Below, piece after piece: positions 46,349-53,878 of a DNA stretch of 64,000 nt. The notes beneath the pieces were generated by a model, which did not search any database, had not been told where the DNA came from, and was given only the letters and a program-made list of their open reading frames with translations. The position numbers were made by a program, and so were the translations under genes. This DNA is from Sphingobacterium corticibacterium (GTDB lineage: Bacteria > Bacteroidota > Bacteroidia > Sphingobacteriales > Sphingobacteriaceae), in contig NZ_SGIT01000001.1 of assembly GCF_004208525.1 (NCBI RefSeq), positions 868,001 to 932,000 of the forward strand, given 5' to 3'. Each line of letters opens with the position of its first letter. Within the stretch, counting starts at the first letter, position 1.

Positions 46349-48373
46349 ATGAAATTTCAAAAAAGTTATATTGCTACATTAGTAGGTTTGTCCATAGCCG
46401 CTACCAGTTACGGACAGCAAGATCTTATCCAACAAGTACCCGAAAATGCATCGTTTGTTGTGGTTATCAATAACCAAGCTATTGTCAAACATAGCTCTTT
46501 CGAAAAGATAAATGAAGTATTGGAAAAGCTTGGCGCATTTGATGATATCGGCAATCAAGATGTACCGATCGAGCGTATCCATGACCTTGACTTATCATAC
46601 GACAGAAGTGCGTATATCTACAAATCAGATACGGATAGTTCTTACTATACAGGTATTCTTCTCCCCTTAAAGGCGGGACATCAGATAGGAACAAATCTCT
46701 TTAGCAAGCTTTCTCCGTTTCCAGCCTCACAGGGTTATGAGCGTCGCGTCAGTACCGATGGAAAAACACAAGTTGCTTGGAATGATCACAGTGTTCTTAT
46801 ATTGACTGGCGACGCACGCCGTTATTATTTCGATACTGATTCCGTTGCACAACGATACGGCATAGATTTACCGACTTACGATAAAGCTAATACATGGCTT
46901 GATTACCCATATGATGTAGTACCGGATACGGCCAATGTGGAAGATATGGCTGACGCCGCTGCAGATGCTGCCTATACGATAACAGATACTGTCGAAAGAG
47001 CATGGCAAGCCTATGATTTCGAAGTAGATACGGCTTACCTTGTGGATACTATTCCTGATAATTTACATATAGATTTCCCGCCGCCTGCGCTAGAAACCGA
47101 GGAAACCCACGTATACAGTGATTATCCCGTTTATGATACCTATTCAGATTCCACCTATCAAAAGGAAATGGCTCGAAATGCGAAAAATGACTCCCTGCGT
47201 AATGCTGCTTTTGCATCGTGGCTTGCGCAAGATTTTGATCGTTACCTCCACCCTGCTCAAAATGCGACTTCACATAAATTTTTAAACAAGTTTGACAAGA
47301 AAAATACCCTAGTCCATTTTTGGTCCAGGAATATGATGAGTCTTTACAGCCAGTCCATACCTTATTACATGCCGACTATGCAGTATGCGTTTGTCAATCA
47401 AATGGAGAAACTCGCCTACGGATACCAAGACATTGTACTCAATTTAGTACAAGATAAACATACCCTAAAATTACAAGGGTCGTTCGGTTTAGATAAGGAA
47501 ATGGAGCGCATGATCAAACCCATATACAAAAACAAGATGAACCGTAAGTTTGCACGTTACATACCCGAAAAGCATATTGGGTATATGTCGTTGAACTTCA
47601 ATTCCGAGGCCTACCTAAAGAACTTCCCGCTCATGATGGAGCAACTATATGGATCCACGATGTACTTTTCCTTTGGCGAGGTAGCGGGCATAGTAGCAAC
47701 AGCTTTAGAAATCGCCCTGGATGAGAAAGCTATTGCGAATGTTATGGGCGGCGATCACGTCCTGTTCATCAATGAAATGAAAAAAGTAGAAAAAGAATAT
47801 ATCGACTATCAGTACGACGAAAACACCTTTGATTATAAGGAGATAAAGAAGACAAAAGATGATTATATTCCTACTTTCTTGTGGATGTTTACCTCAGCAG
47901 ACCAGCGTATCTATAAAAAGATCTTGAAACTAGGCGAATCCAAAGAGAAAGTAACACAAACCGAAGGTATCTATCGTATCGCAGACAAGCCGAGCGATGA
48001 AATCATATATGCACTGTTTAAGGATAACATGGTATTTGTAAGCAATGATGAGGAGCAACTCTCCGCCATCCGAACAAATCGCTTTCCGGCTTCACGGGAC
48101 AAACATATTAAAAAGCAGATTTTCTCCAATACGATGACAGCCGTTACGCATCTTTCCGAAATTCCGGAAACGATTAATAGATTAGGAATACCCGTTATAA
48201 AGCGTTGGGATCACTTGGTGAACAATCTGTCGGCATACGGTGATGTCACGATCACTGCACAAGGGAACAAAAAAGGCAGAATAACCGGAGAGATGGCAGT
48301 CGATTTCCCTCAACAAGAAACAAATGCGTTACAATATCTTTTACAAGAACTGTTAAAGACGATCGATAAATAA
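46349..48373 (+). CDS. Large exported hypothetical protein (674 aa)
   Basis: Signal peptide MKFQKSYIATLVGLSIAATSYGQ. The mature part opens QQVPENASFVVVINNQAIVKHSS, a pattern of large Bacteroidota exported proteins of unknown role (DUF4836-like). The middle (about 200-270) is rich in Asp, Tyr and Ala, probably a linker. The C-terminus ends with a strand-rich domain (GDVTITAQGNKKGRITGEMAVDF). No catalytic motif recognised. It sits 3 bases after the lipoprotein gene. Confidence 0.7.
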   Translation: MKFQKSYIATLVGLSIAATSYGQQDLIQQVPENASFVVVINNQAIVKHSSFEKINEVLEKLGAFDDIGNQDVPIERIHDLDLSYDRSAYIYKSDTDSSYYTGILLPLKAGHQIGTNLFSKLSPFPASQGYERRVSTDGKTQVAWNDHSVLILTGDARRYYFDTDSVAQRYGIDLPTYDKANTWLDYPYDVVPDTANVEDMADAAADAAYTITDTVERAWQAYDFEVDTAYLVDTIPDNLHIDFPPPALETEETHVYSDYPVYDTYSDSTYQKEMARNAKNDSLRNAAFASWLAQDFDRYLHPAQNATSHKFLNKFDKKNTLVHFWSRNMMSLYSQSIPYYMPTMQYAFVNQMEKLAYGYQDIVLNLVQDKHTLKLQGSFGLDKEMERMIKPIYKNKMNRKFARYIPEKHIGYMSLNFNSEAYLKNFPLMMEQLYGSTMYFSFGEVAGIVATALEIALDEKAIANVMGGDHVLFINEMKKVEKEYIDYQYDENTFDYKEIKKTKDDYIPTFLWMFTSADQRIYKKILKLGESKEKVTQTEGIYRIADKPSDEIIYALFKDNMVFVSNDEEQLSAIRTNRFPASRDKHIKKQIFSNTMTAVTHLSEIPETINRLGIPVIKRWDHLVNNLSAYGDVTITAQGNKKGRITGEMAVDFPQQETNALQYLLQELLKTIDK

Positions 48374-48385
48374 TATACAGCATTG

Positions 48386-49657
48386 ATGAAACGTACAATA
48401 TGGATTTTTGTGGTGGTACTGGTTATAACAGCCGGTACCATCATCGCCTTATACCTATCCCGGAAAAACCAGGCACTTGATCAGTATGTACATCCCAATA
48501 GCCAAGCTGTTGTATCCATCGCAGTGGATGATTTATTACTGGACAACATGTCCCAATTCTTTAAACGCCGGACGGATAGTATCGTACCGGCGTCTGGTTT
48601 ATTAGATATGGAAAGCTGGTGGAGATCCGGAATACATATACCTGCTCAAATCCATTTTTTCACCCTGAAAGATAATCCGCTAACATTTTTTACGATTCAA
48701 AAAATAGCAAAACCTGAAAAATGGGATGCTTTTTTAAAAGAACATTGTATAGATTCTGTCCAGGTTATGGAAGATGCCGGGCAGCGCTTATCTTTCGCCC
48801 ATCTCGCTTCTAACACGGACGTGTTGTATGATGATCAATACCTGCTGCTTCGTTTAACAGCCACGAAACAGGAAGAAGACAACGTGATGCAGGCCATATG
48901 GGAAGCGATGAATAATTGGGTATACGTAAGCGATTTTGACTTTCTTCCTGCTGAAAATTCAAAAGCACATATCGCTTACCGTCACACCGATGGAACATTT
49001 CAACTCTTTGCCGATGTATCTGACGGTCATGTCGCACTTTCTGGCGATTGGCACTTGACGACGGATGCTCCTGTCATTTCCAAAATACGAAAACAAGAGA
49101 CAAATAACACGTTTATATCGCTATGGAGTACGCTGTCCCCTACCGAAACACCTTTTATCACCAGATCCTTATCTATTTTCTCGGATGTCGAATCCGATAT
49201 GTGGGTCAACCACTCATACGATTATGTAGACCTATTTATCAGCTCCGATATCACGACACAGCAAGATACGATTATCACCTATGATTATGATGCGGATTTT
49301 AACAGTGTCGAAAAAAAGGAGATACAGGAAATCCATGTACCCGTTATTGAAAACGTATGGAAAGGAGATACACAATTAGCAGCGGCTTTACCCGAAAAAT
49401 TATTGTATCGGTTTTACAAGGATGTTCAGGATAGCCTCATTATACTGTCTACAAAAAAGGATTCCGAATTTACACCCGTGTTTGTCTCTGCAGCGAGTCC
49501 ATTTCATCTAACGGTAGATTTTCGTAATCTACCATCGTCTTGGAATAATATGCTGCATCCATTACAAGAACAGGTATTTCAAATAGCGGTTGAAACATCT
49601 ATAATAGAGAAGAAGACGTTAGGTATCACGGGGAGTATACGATACGCAGAAAAGTAA
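48386..49657 (+). CDS. Membrane-anchored hypothetical protein (423 aa)
   Basis: ATG at 48386, 12 bases after the previous stop; a TTG directly before it is also in frame. One N-terminal membrane helix (IWIFVVVLVITAGTIIALYL) anchors a large periplasmic part. LDQYVHPNSQAVVSIAVDDLLLDNM resembles the opening of the 674-aa neighbour, suggesting related domains or a gene duplication. No known motif. Third gene of the trio. Confidence 0.68.
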   Translation: MKRTIWIFVVVLVITAGTIIALYLSRKNQALDQYVHPNSQAVVSIAVDDLLLDNMSQFFKRRTDSIVPASGLLDMESWWRSGIHIPAQIHFFTLKDNPLTFFTIQKIAKPEKWDAFLKEHCIDSVQVMEDAGQRLSFAHLASNTDVLYDDQYLLLRLTATKQEEDNVMQAIWEAMNNWVYVSDFDFLPAENSKAHIAYRHTDGTFQLFADVSDGHVALSGDWHLTTDAPVISKIRKQETNNTFISLWSTLSPTETPFITRSLSIFSDVESDMWVNHSYDYVDLFISSDITTQQDTIITYDYDADFNSVEKKEIQEIHVPVIENVWKGDTQLAAALPEKLLYRFYKDVQDSLIILSTKKDSEFTPVFVSAASPFHLTVDFRNLPSSWNNMLHPLQEQVFQIAVETSIIEKKTLGITGSIRYAEK

Positions 49658-49671
49658 CCGTTTATCATTTA

Positions 49672-50181
49672 TTATTTGTTGTCCCAGGAATTTCGGCTAT
49701 AGACACCTGGCACGGCATGATCACCTTCCTCAAAACCAAATGCTACATATCGTACATCAGGTAGCTCCGTAAAAGAGTAGGTCGTGGAGACCATAAACTG
49801 CTCTGCTCCCGCCGTTCCCATTTGCTGTGTCAATACGGTGCTTTCGGGAATTTCGAGATAAACCGTATCGCCAAAAGTTTCTATATACCTGACCTGTACA
49901 TTTGGCCATGTATGATTAATCATGGTTTCAATACCTTCGGCTGTCAAGCTATCTGCTGGGACTTCCCGTACTTTAACAGGTTTGAAATCAAGGGTAACCG
50001 TGTCATATTGGTATTCCCAAAAGGCTTCTGTCGGCACATAAATAAATGGGTTTTCCACTTGTTGAACGGTGTCCATTTTCATAGTATCCGATTCATCGTA
50101 TTGTTCTTCACCTTGTTGCCGTGATGGGTTACAACCTACACCTAATATTAACAGCCCCATAAATATTGTTTTGATATGCAT
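49672..50181 (-). CDS. Hypothetical lipoprotein (169 aa)
   Basis: Lipoprotein leader MHIKTIFMGLLILGVGC. A short acidic linker (EEQYDESDT) precedes one alpha/beta domain with GDTVYLEIPESTVLTQQMG and a following TYSFTELPDVRYVAFGF, faintly like GerMN-type domains of spore or envelope proteins, but too weak to name. It converges with the envelope trio. The stretch upstream holds a separate sigma-54 promoter and terminator on the same strand. Confidence 0.7.
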   Translation of the reverse strand: MHIKTIFMGLLILGVGCNPSRQQGEEQYDESDTMKMDTVQQVENPFIYVPTEAFWEYQYDTVTLDFKPVKVREVPADSLTAEGIETMINHTWPNVQVRYIETFGDTVYLEIPESTVLTQQMGTAGAEQFMVSTTYSFTELPDVRYVAFGFEEGDHAVPGVYSRNSWDNK

Positions 50182-50235
50182 ACGAATGCCTTTTCTCTTT
50201 TTGGGATAAACGTATATAAAGTGAATATGTTTAGG

Positions 50236-50277
50236 AAAAAATTAAAAAGGCTTCAATCGGGGAGATCGAAGCCTTTT
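50236..50277 (-). terminator. Strong intrinsic terminator of the putative small RNA
   Basis: On the minus strand a 14-bp stem (AAAAGGCTTCGATC with GATTGAAGCCTTTT, one G-U) with loop TCCCC is followed by a broken T-run (TTTTTAATTTTTT). It lies upstream of, not after, the neighbouring genes, so it must end some other transcript. Confidence 0.8.
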
Positions 50278-50313
50278 ACTAACTAACCAATTATTAACCT
50301 AAATTATGAATTG
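50236..50313 (-). ncRNA. Putative sigma-54-dependent small RNA
   Basis: The region lies between a near-perfect sigma-54 promoter (50324-50341) and the strong minus-strand terminator, so a transcript of about 75-78 nt is predicted. Its 5' half is unstructured and A/T/G-rich with the repeat GGTTAGTTAGT; the 3' half is the terminator hairpin. It contains no plausible open reading frame. The form, single-stranded seed plus terminator, is that of a base-pairing regulatory RNA. Not matched to a known family by eye. Confidence 0.5.
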
Positions 50314-50323
50314 CACATATATT

Positions 50324-50341
50324 AGCAACCATCGTGCCAAA
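50324..50341 (-). promoter_or_regulatory. Sigma-54 (RpoN) -24/-12 promoter
   Basis: The minus strand reads TTGGCACG, four bases, TTGCT, matching the consensus YTGGCACG-N4-TTGCW at every fixed position, with GG and GC exactly 12 bases apart. It is the only such match I found on either strand. No gene on the minus strand follows within about 130 bases before a terminator. Confidence 0.75.
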
Positions 50342-50381
50342 CTTTCAATTTTTAATACCCGTTTTGTCCATTTTTAATATG

Positions 50382-50389
50382 TAAATTTG
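50382..50389 (+). promoter_or_regulatory. -7 box of the DbpA-like helicase gene
   Basis: TAAATTTG ends 5 bases before the ATG at 50394. By the rnpB ruler the transcript starts at the ATG, so the message would be leaderless. Confidence 0.45.
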
Positions 50390-50393
50390 TCCC

Positions 50394-51698
50394 ATGGAGC
50401 TCCAACAGATTTTAAACAGGATGCAGATTGCGGAATTAAATGCTATGCAACATGCGGTCCTAAACACCTACGACAATAATAAAGACTTCGTTTTACATTC
50501 GCCCACAGGGAGTGGTAAAACACTTGCTTTCGCTTTGTTGTTAGCCAAACATCTCAAAAAAGATAAAGACGGTGTACAAGCCCTCATATTAGTACCTACC
50601 CGGGAACTAGCGCTCCAAATAGAACAAGTCATGCGCAAAGCGTTAACAGGGTACAAAATCACCTGTGTATACGGTGGTAACGATACCAAGACAGAACGTA
50701 ATAAACTTCGCGAAGCACCAAGCTTATTGATCGGTACACCCGGACGGGTGATGTATCATATCGAAAGGACATATGTGGATCCTTCCGCTATACGAACGCT
50801 CGTCCTCGATGAGTTTGATAAATCATTGGAATTCGGTTTTCAAGAACAGATGCAATATATCATCGAACAGCTACCGCGGTTGCAACATCGTATCCTCACT
50901 TCGGCAACGAAAATGACGGAGATCCCGACCTTTACCGGAATTGGTGATTTTGTGACGGTTGATTTTTCTGCTGATGCCGATACGGCTCCTAAACTTACGA
51001 TCAAGAAAGTAATTACACCTGCGCAGTATAAATTGAGTACCTTATTTAAACTGCTATGCAAGAATGGAGCAAAGAAAACCCTTATTTTCTGTAACCACCG
51101 GGAGGCGGTAGATCATATTAGTGAGTTACTCGAAAATCGGGAAATTATACATGATATGTTTCATGGTGGTTTAGAACAGGAAGATCGGGAGCTTGCTTTA
51201 TTGAAATTCCGTAACAACTCCAATCGTATTTTGATCACGACGGATTTAGCGGCCCGTGGATTGGATATTCCGGAAGTGGATGTCATTATACATTATCAGT
51301 TACCTTATAAGGCGGATGCGTTCATCCATCGTAATGGCCGAACAGCTCGTATGCAGGCCAGCGGGGAAGTCTATGTTATCCTGAAACCGGAAGAGGAATA
51401 TCCATACGTGCCAGAAGGCAGCGAAATAGTCATTTTGGAAGAGGAGTATCCTCTCCCACCAAATTCGCCTTTCGCCACGCTTTATATTAGCGGCGGTAGA
51501 AAAGATAAGATCAACAAGATTGATATTGTCGGCTTTCTGTTAAACCTGGACGGGATATCGAAAGAACAGGTCGGCATTATTGAGGTTAAAGATAAAGAAT
51601 CCTACGTCGCTGTGGAGCGTGCTGCAGCCGCCAGTATCATCAAACAAGCGAATAATCAAAAGATCAAAGGTCGGAAGATACGGATTGGTCGGACGTAG
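50394..51698 (+). CDS. DbpA-like DEAD-box RNA helicase (DEFD variant)
   Basis: 434 aa. Q-motif region, Walker A SPTGSGKT, motif Ib (VPTREL), motif II as VLDEFD instead of DEAD, motif III SAT, and motif VI HRNGRTAR are all present. The last about 75 residues (FATLYISGGRKDKINKIDIVGFL ... IKGRKIRIGRT) match the DbpA RNA-binding domain, which guides the enzyme to 23S rRNA during large-subunit assembly. The DEFD change keeps Asp and Glu needed for Mg-ATP. Probably a single-gene unit. Confidence 0.9.
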   Translation: MELQQILNRMQIAELNAMQHAVLNTYDNNKDFVLHSPTGSGKTLAFALLLAKHLKKDKDGVQALILVPTRELALQIEQVMRKALTGYKITCVYGGNDTKTERNKLREAPSLLIGTPGRVMYHIERTYVDPSAIRTLVLDEFDKSLEFGFQEQMQYIIEQLPRLQHRILTSATKMTEIPTFTGIGDFVTVDFSADADTAPKLTIKKVITPAQYKLSTLFKLLCKNGAKKTLIFCNHREAVDHISELLENREIIHDMFHGGLEQEDRELALLKFRNNSNRILITTDLAARGLDIPEVDVIIHYQLPYKADAFIHRNGRTARMQASGEVYVILKPEEEYPYVPEGSEIVILEEEYPLPPNSPFATLYISGGRKDKINKIDIVGFLLNLDGISKEQVGIIEVKDKESYVAVERAAAASIIKQANNQKIKGRKIRIGRT

Positions 51699-51707
51699 TT
51701 TTTGTGT

Positions 51708-52067
51708 CTATCTGCTTAACGCGTTTAGAGCCTCATCAAGAGAAGCTAGAAAATTAACGTGCTTTCCTTTATTACTTTCGTAAATAAAATCGTTCAGACT
51801 CTTGCTTTCCAATCCTGAAAAATCTCCAATAATGACAAGGGAAACCCGATAGTTGGAAAATTTCTGCAGTATTTCGCCTGCCATCTTGTTTTTTAAATCG
51901 AAGAAATCGGGCGTAATATTTTTCTGATGGATAATCATTTTGTCAAACCCTTGGTAATATACATTGCCCATTAAATCCAACGCATCTTCGGCATTTTGGA
52001 TGATGATTTTATCGGAGATTATTTCTGCGACTGCTTTTTCGTTTATTTTGTGGGATTGGATGTGCAT
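51708..52067 (-). CDS. DUF4180 domain protein
   Basis: 119 aa. NEKAVAEIISDKIIIQNAEDALDLMGNVYYQGFDKMIIH and ITPDFFDLKNKMAGEILQKFSNYR are the DUF4180 pattern, a small family of unknown function found across bacteria. No signal peptide. Its end converges with the helicase gene 9 bases away. The repeat tract begins upstream of it. Confidence 0.85.
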   Translation of the reverse strand: MHIQSHKINEKAVAEIISDKIIIQNAEDALDLMGNVYYQGFDKMIIHQKNITPDFFDLKNKMAGEILQKFSNYRVSLVIIGDFSGLESKSLNDFIYESNKGKHVNFLASLDEALNALSR

Positions 52068-52572
52068 CTGCTTTGCAACTAAAAAAAATCATTAATTCAT
52101 AATCAACAACATTTGGTGTAATAATATTGTTTCTCAAAGATACTTATTGATCTCCGAAGTTACAATAGATTTAGCTTTGCCTTGTTGTTTAATGTTCATG
52201 ACATCTTGTTTTAGAAGGAGGGGTCATTCCTCACTGTGTAACAAAGGTGGTCTGAGGGAGAAAATTTTGATGGGAAATGCCATCAAATACAAAAAAATGC
52301 AAACGAACACTTTTAGCCGTCCTGTTTGCATTCCACACAACAACTCGAGCTTGGCGACGGAGTACTTTGGCCGATCGTCGAACTACTTTACGAGGATGAT
52401 GACCATCAATATGGCTCACCAGACGGTATAAGTTACGAATTTGATCAATTTATTTGTGTCTTACGGCGGCAAATAATTGACGAAATAGTCTCATTTTCAG
52501 TAATATTAACGTGACAATATATAGGTGTCTTTATGTTGTAGCGTCTACGAAAAAGCGCAAAGTTCCCATTTT

Positions 52573-52624
52573 GTACATGTACATTGTTCCCTTGTGCATG
52601 TACATGGTTCCGTTGCGCATGTAC
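52573..52624. repeat. Direct repeats with 21-bp period (G[TC][AG]CATGTAC core)
   Basis: The ten-base core occurs at 52573, 52594 and 52615, exactly 21 bases apart, each preceded by a related GTTCC(C)..TTG stretch. A fourth, weaker copy follows near 52634. The period is a multiple of three, so both strands stay open in some frames and show heptad-like peptides; that does not prove coding. Confidence 0.75.
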
Positions 52625-52740
52625 TTAGCGGCTATGTACCGTGTTTGCATCAACAAAGCACTGTAGCTGATGGTCTTGTACCGTGTCAAAACGTACTTGT
52701 GGCCTGACATATCGATTCTGTCCTTTTGATGGTCGATGAC

Positions 52741-52771
52741 CGCACGTGACATGTTTGATATGTCACGTGCG
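52741..52771. repeat. Perfect 12-bp inverted repeat
   Basis: CGCACGTGACAT (52741-52752) and ATGTCACGTGCG (52760-52771) with a 7-base spacer. Part of the arm (CACGTGACATGT) recurs near 52827. No T-run follows. Confidence 0.8.
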
Positions 52772-53126
52772 TGAACGACTATGTGTTTGAAGTTGACCAC
52801 AAAGTCACGGAACATAATCTATAACTCACGTGACATGTCAGCTTTGTTCTCGTACAAAACAGGAATGTGCTGTGCAGGCATGCACATGTACATTTACAAA
52901 GCCTCAAAGAAATACGCAGTCGCTGTTTTCCCGTACACCGACGCGATCTCGTCGTACGTCTTGAATCGTTCGTCAGACAACGACACGATGTCGTGGTATT
53001 GGAGATACAGTCAACCCGTCCAGGGAAGTGATGGGGATGATCATCTGTTTCATCTCTTTGTGCGGGAAGATCATTCTTTCGTATGACGTAACAGTACTTC
53101 CGCCCTTCGGGATGAGTTTTCCGTTC

Positions 53127-53321
53127 GCCGACATCATCTCCCGGTATGCCGATACGTTGTCGGCATACCGGGAAAATGTTTCTTTGGACAGGAGCAACGT
53201 TGCCCCAGAGACCGAGACGACTTTCCCATATGCCGACGTGAAAAAGATGGACGGGAGTTGCGTAAAGTAGGGCAACGAAGTGATGTCGGCGTCCGTCGAC
53301 ATAACACTTCCGTCCGCCGAC
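53127..53321. repeat. Degenerate 21-bp tandem repeat array (GCCGAC core)
   Basis: The hexamer GCCGAC or a close variant recurs in strict 21-base phase: 53127, 53148, 53211 (ACCGAG), 53232, 53295 (GTCGAC) and 53316, with weaker copies between. On the plus strand the frame translates to a heptad of the form T-(F/L)-P-x-A-D-(V/I), broken by one TAG at 53268. On the minus strand a 109-codon frame is also open. I take it as a repeat, not as a gene. Confidence 0.75.
53140..53172. repeat. Perfect 13-bp inverted repeat inside the 21-bp array
   Basis: CCCGGTATGCCGA (53140-53152) and TCGGCATACCGGG (53160-53172) with a 7-base spacer, the same geometry as the inverted repeat at 52741. It could form a very stable hairpin or cruciform. 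Confidence 0.8.
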
Positions 53322-53433
53322 GTTACATTTCTGTTAGGGTCGGTGATAGGGTTTTACCTAATTGATCTTTGAGGTTGTATAAATATATTTACGACGAATA
53401 CCTGCAAAACCCGGTTTATAAGATTAAGCATCT

Positions 53434-53874
53434 TTACTTTTGATTTGGCGGTACTTTCAATTGTTTTCGCAGTCTGGCAAGTTCTTTTTCCAACATCTTT
53501 CTTTTAGCTGTATATTCAGGGTTATTATATACGCTACGCATTTCATATGGATCTCTTCGCAGATCGAATAGTTCCCATTCATTCAGCGAATAGTAATTGA
53601 TCAGCTTCAGGCTATCCAAATAAACGTCTTCATGTATAGGCACTCCGTGACCACCGGCCTCGTAATAGTGATAATCCTGCATGTAGCGCTGGTATTTCCA
53701 CGGTGTAAGATCATCGCCTTTTGGTTTCAGATCGTAGAACGCCTTATTTTTGACAGTATAGGCGGTGTCCCAAGCTTTTTTCTGCGCATCACTCATCCGT
53801 GCATAGCTAGCTTCTCGCAGTTTGCTCAATATATCGGTCATAAACCACAAGAAAATCAAGTACCTAATCCCCAT
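53434..53874 (-). pseudogene. Sulfatase remnant with N-terminal loss and internal deletion
   Basis: 146 codons. The part YARMSDAQKKAWDTAY...WKYQRYMQDY matches the middle region of a family of sulfatases, and WELFDLRRDPYEMRSVYNNPEY matches their extreme C-terminus. In intact enzymes roughly 200 residues, including the metal-binding DNG/H region, lie between these blocks; here they are joined directly in frame (QDY-HYYEAGG). The N-terminal catalytic Cys/Ser region is also absent and replaced by about 20 unrelated residues. It cannot be active. It ends the PUL gene string, 5 bases after the MFS stop, and borders the repeat tract. Confidence 0.7.
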
Positions 53875-53878
53875 AAAT

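Larger units (their letters stand above)
52068..53433. other. Gene-free tract of decayed or repetitive DNA
   Basis: About 1.37 kb without a gene I can support. 52068-52530 shows no repeat pattern, only short broken frames and one inverted repeat (AATGCAAAC / GTTTGCATT near 52300-52337). 52560-53340 is dominated by degenerate 21-bp repeats and two long perfect inverted repeats (listed separately). One line, 53101-53160, counts 34 of 60 G+C, richer than most of the window. The block lies between an intact DUF4180 gene and a deleted sulfatase, suggesting a rearranged site. Confidence 0.6.

Noticed and set aside
52326..52514. 62-codon plus-strand frame with an acidic stretch
   Set aside because: Could be a relic of a gene, but no family was recognised and the frame lacks upstream signals; left inside the gene-free tract.
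52973..53302. 109-codon minus-strand open frame in the repeat tract
   Set aside because: A period divisible by three keeps several frames open by itself; the plus strand is also mostly open there. No start signal, domain or conservation evidence.
52560..53340. CRISPR array
   Set aside because: Repeats are contiguous 21-mers without unique spacers of constant length, they degenerate, and no cas gene is present.
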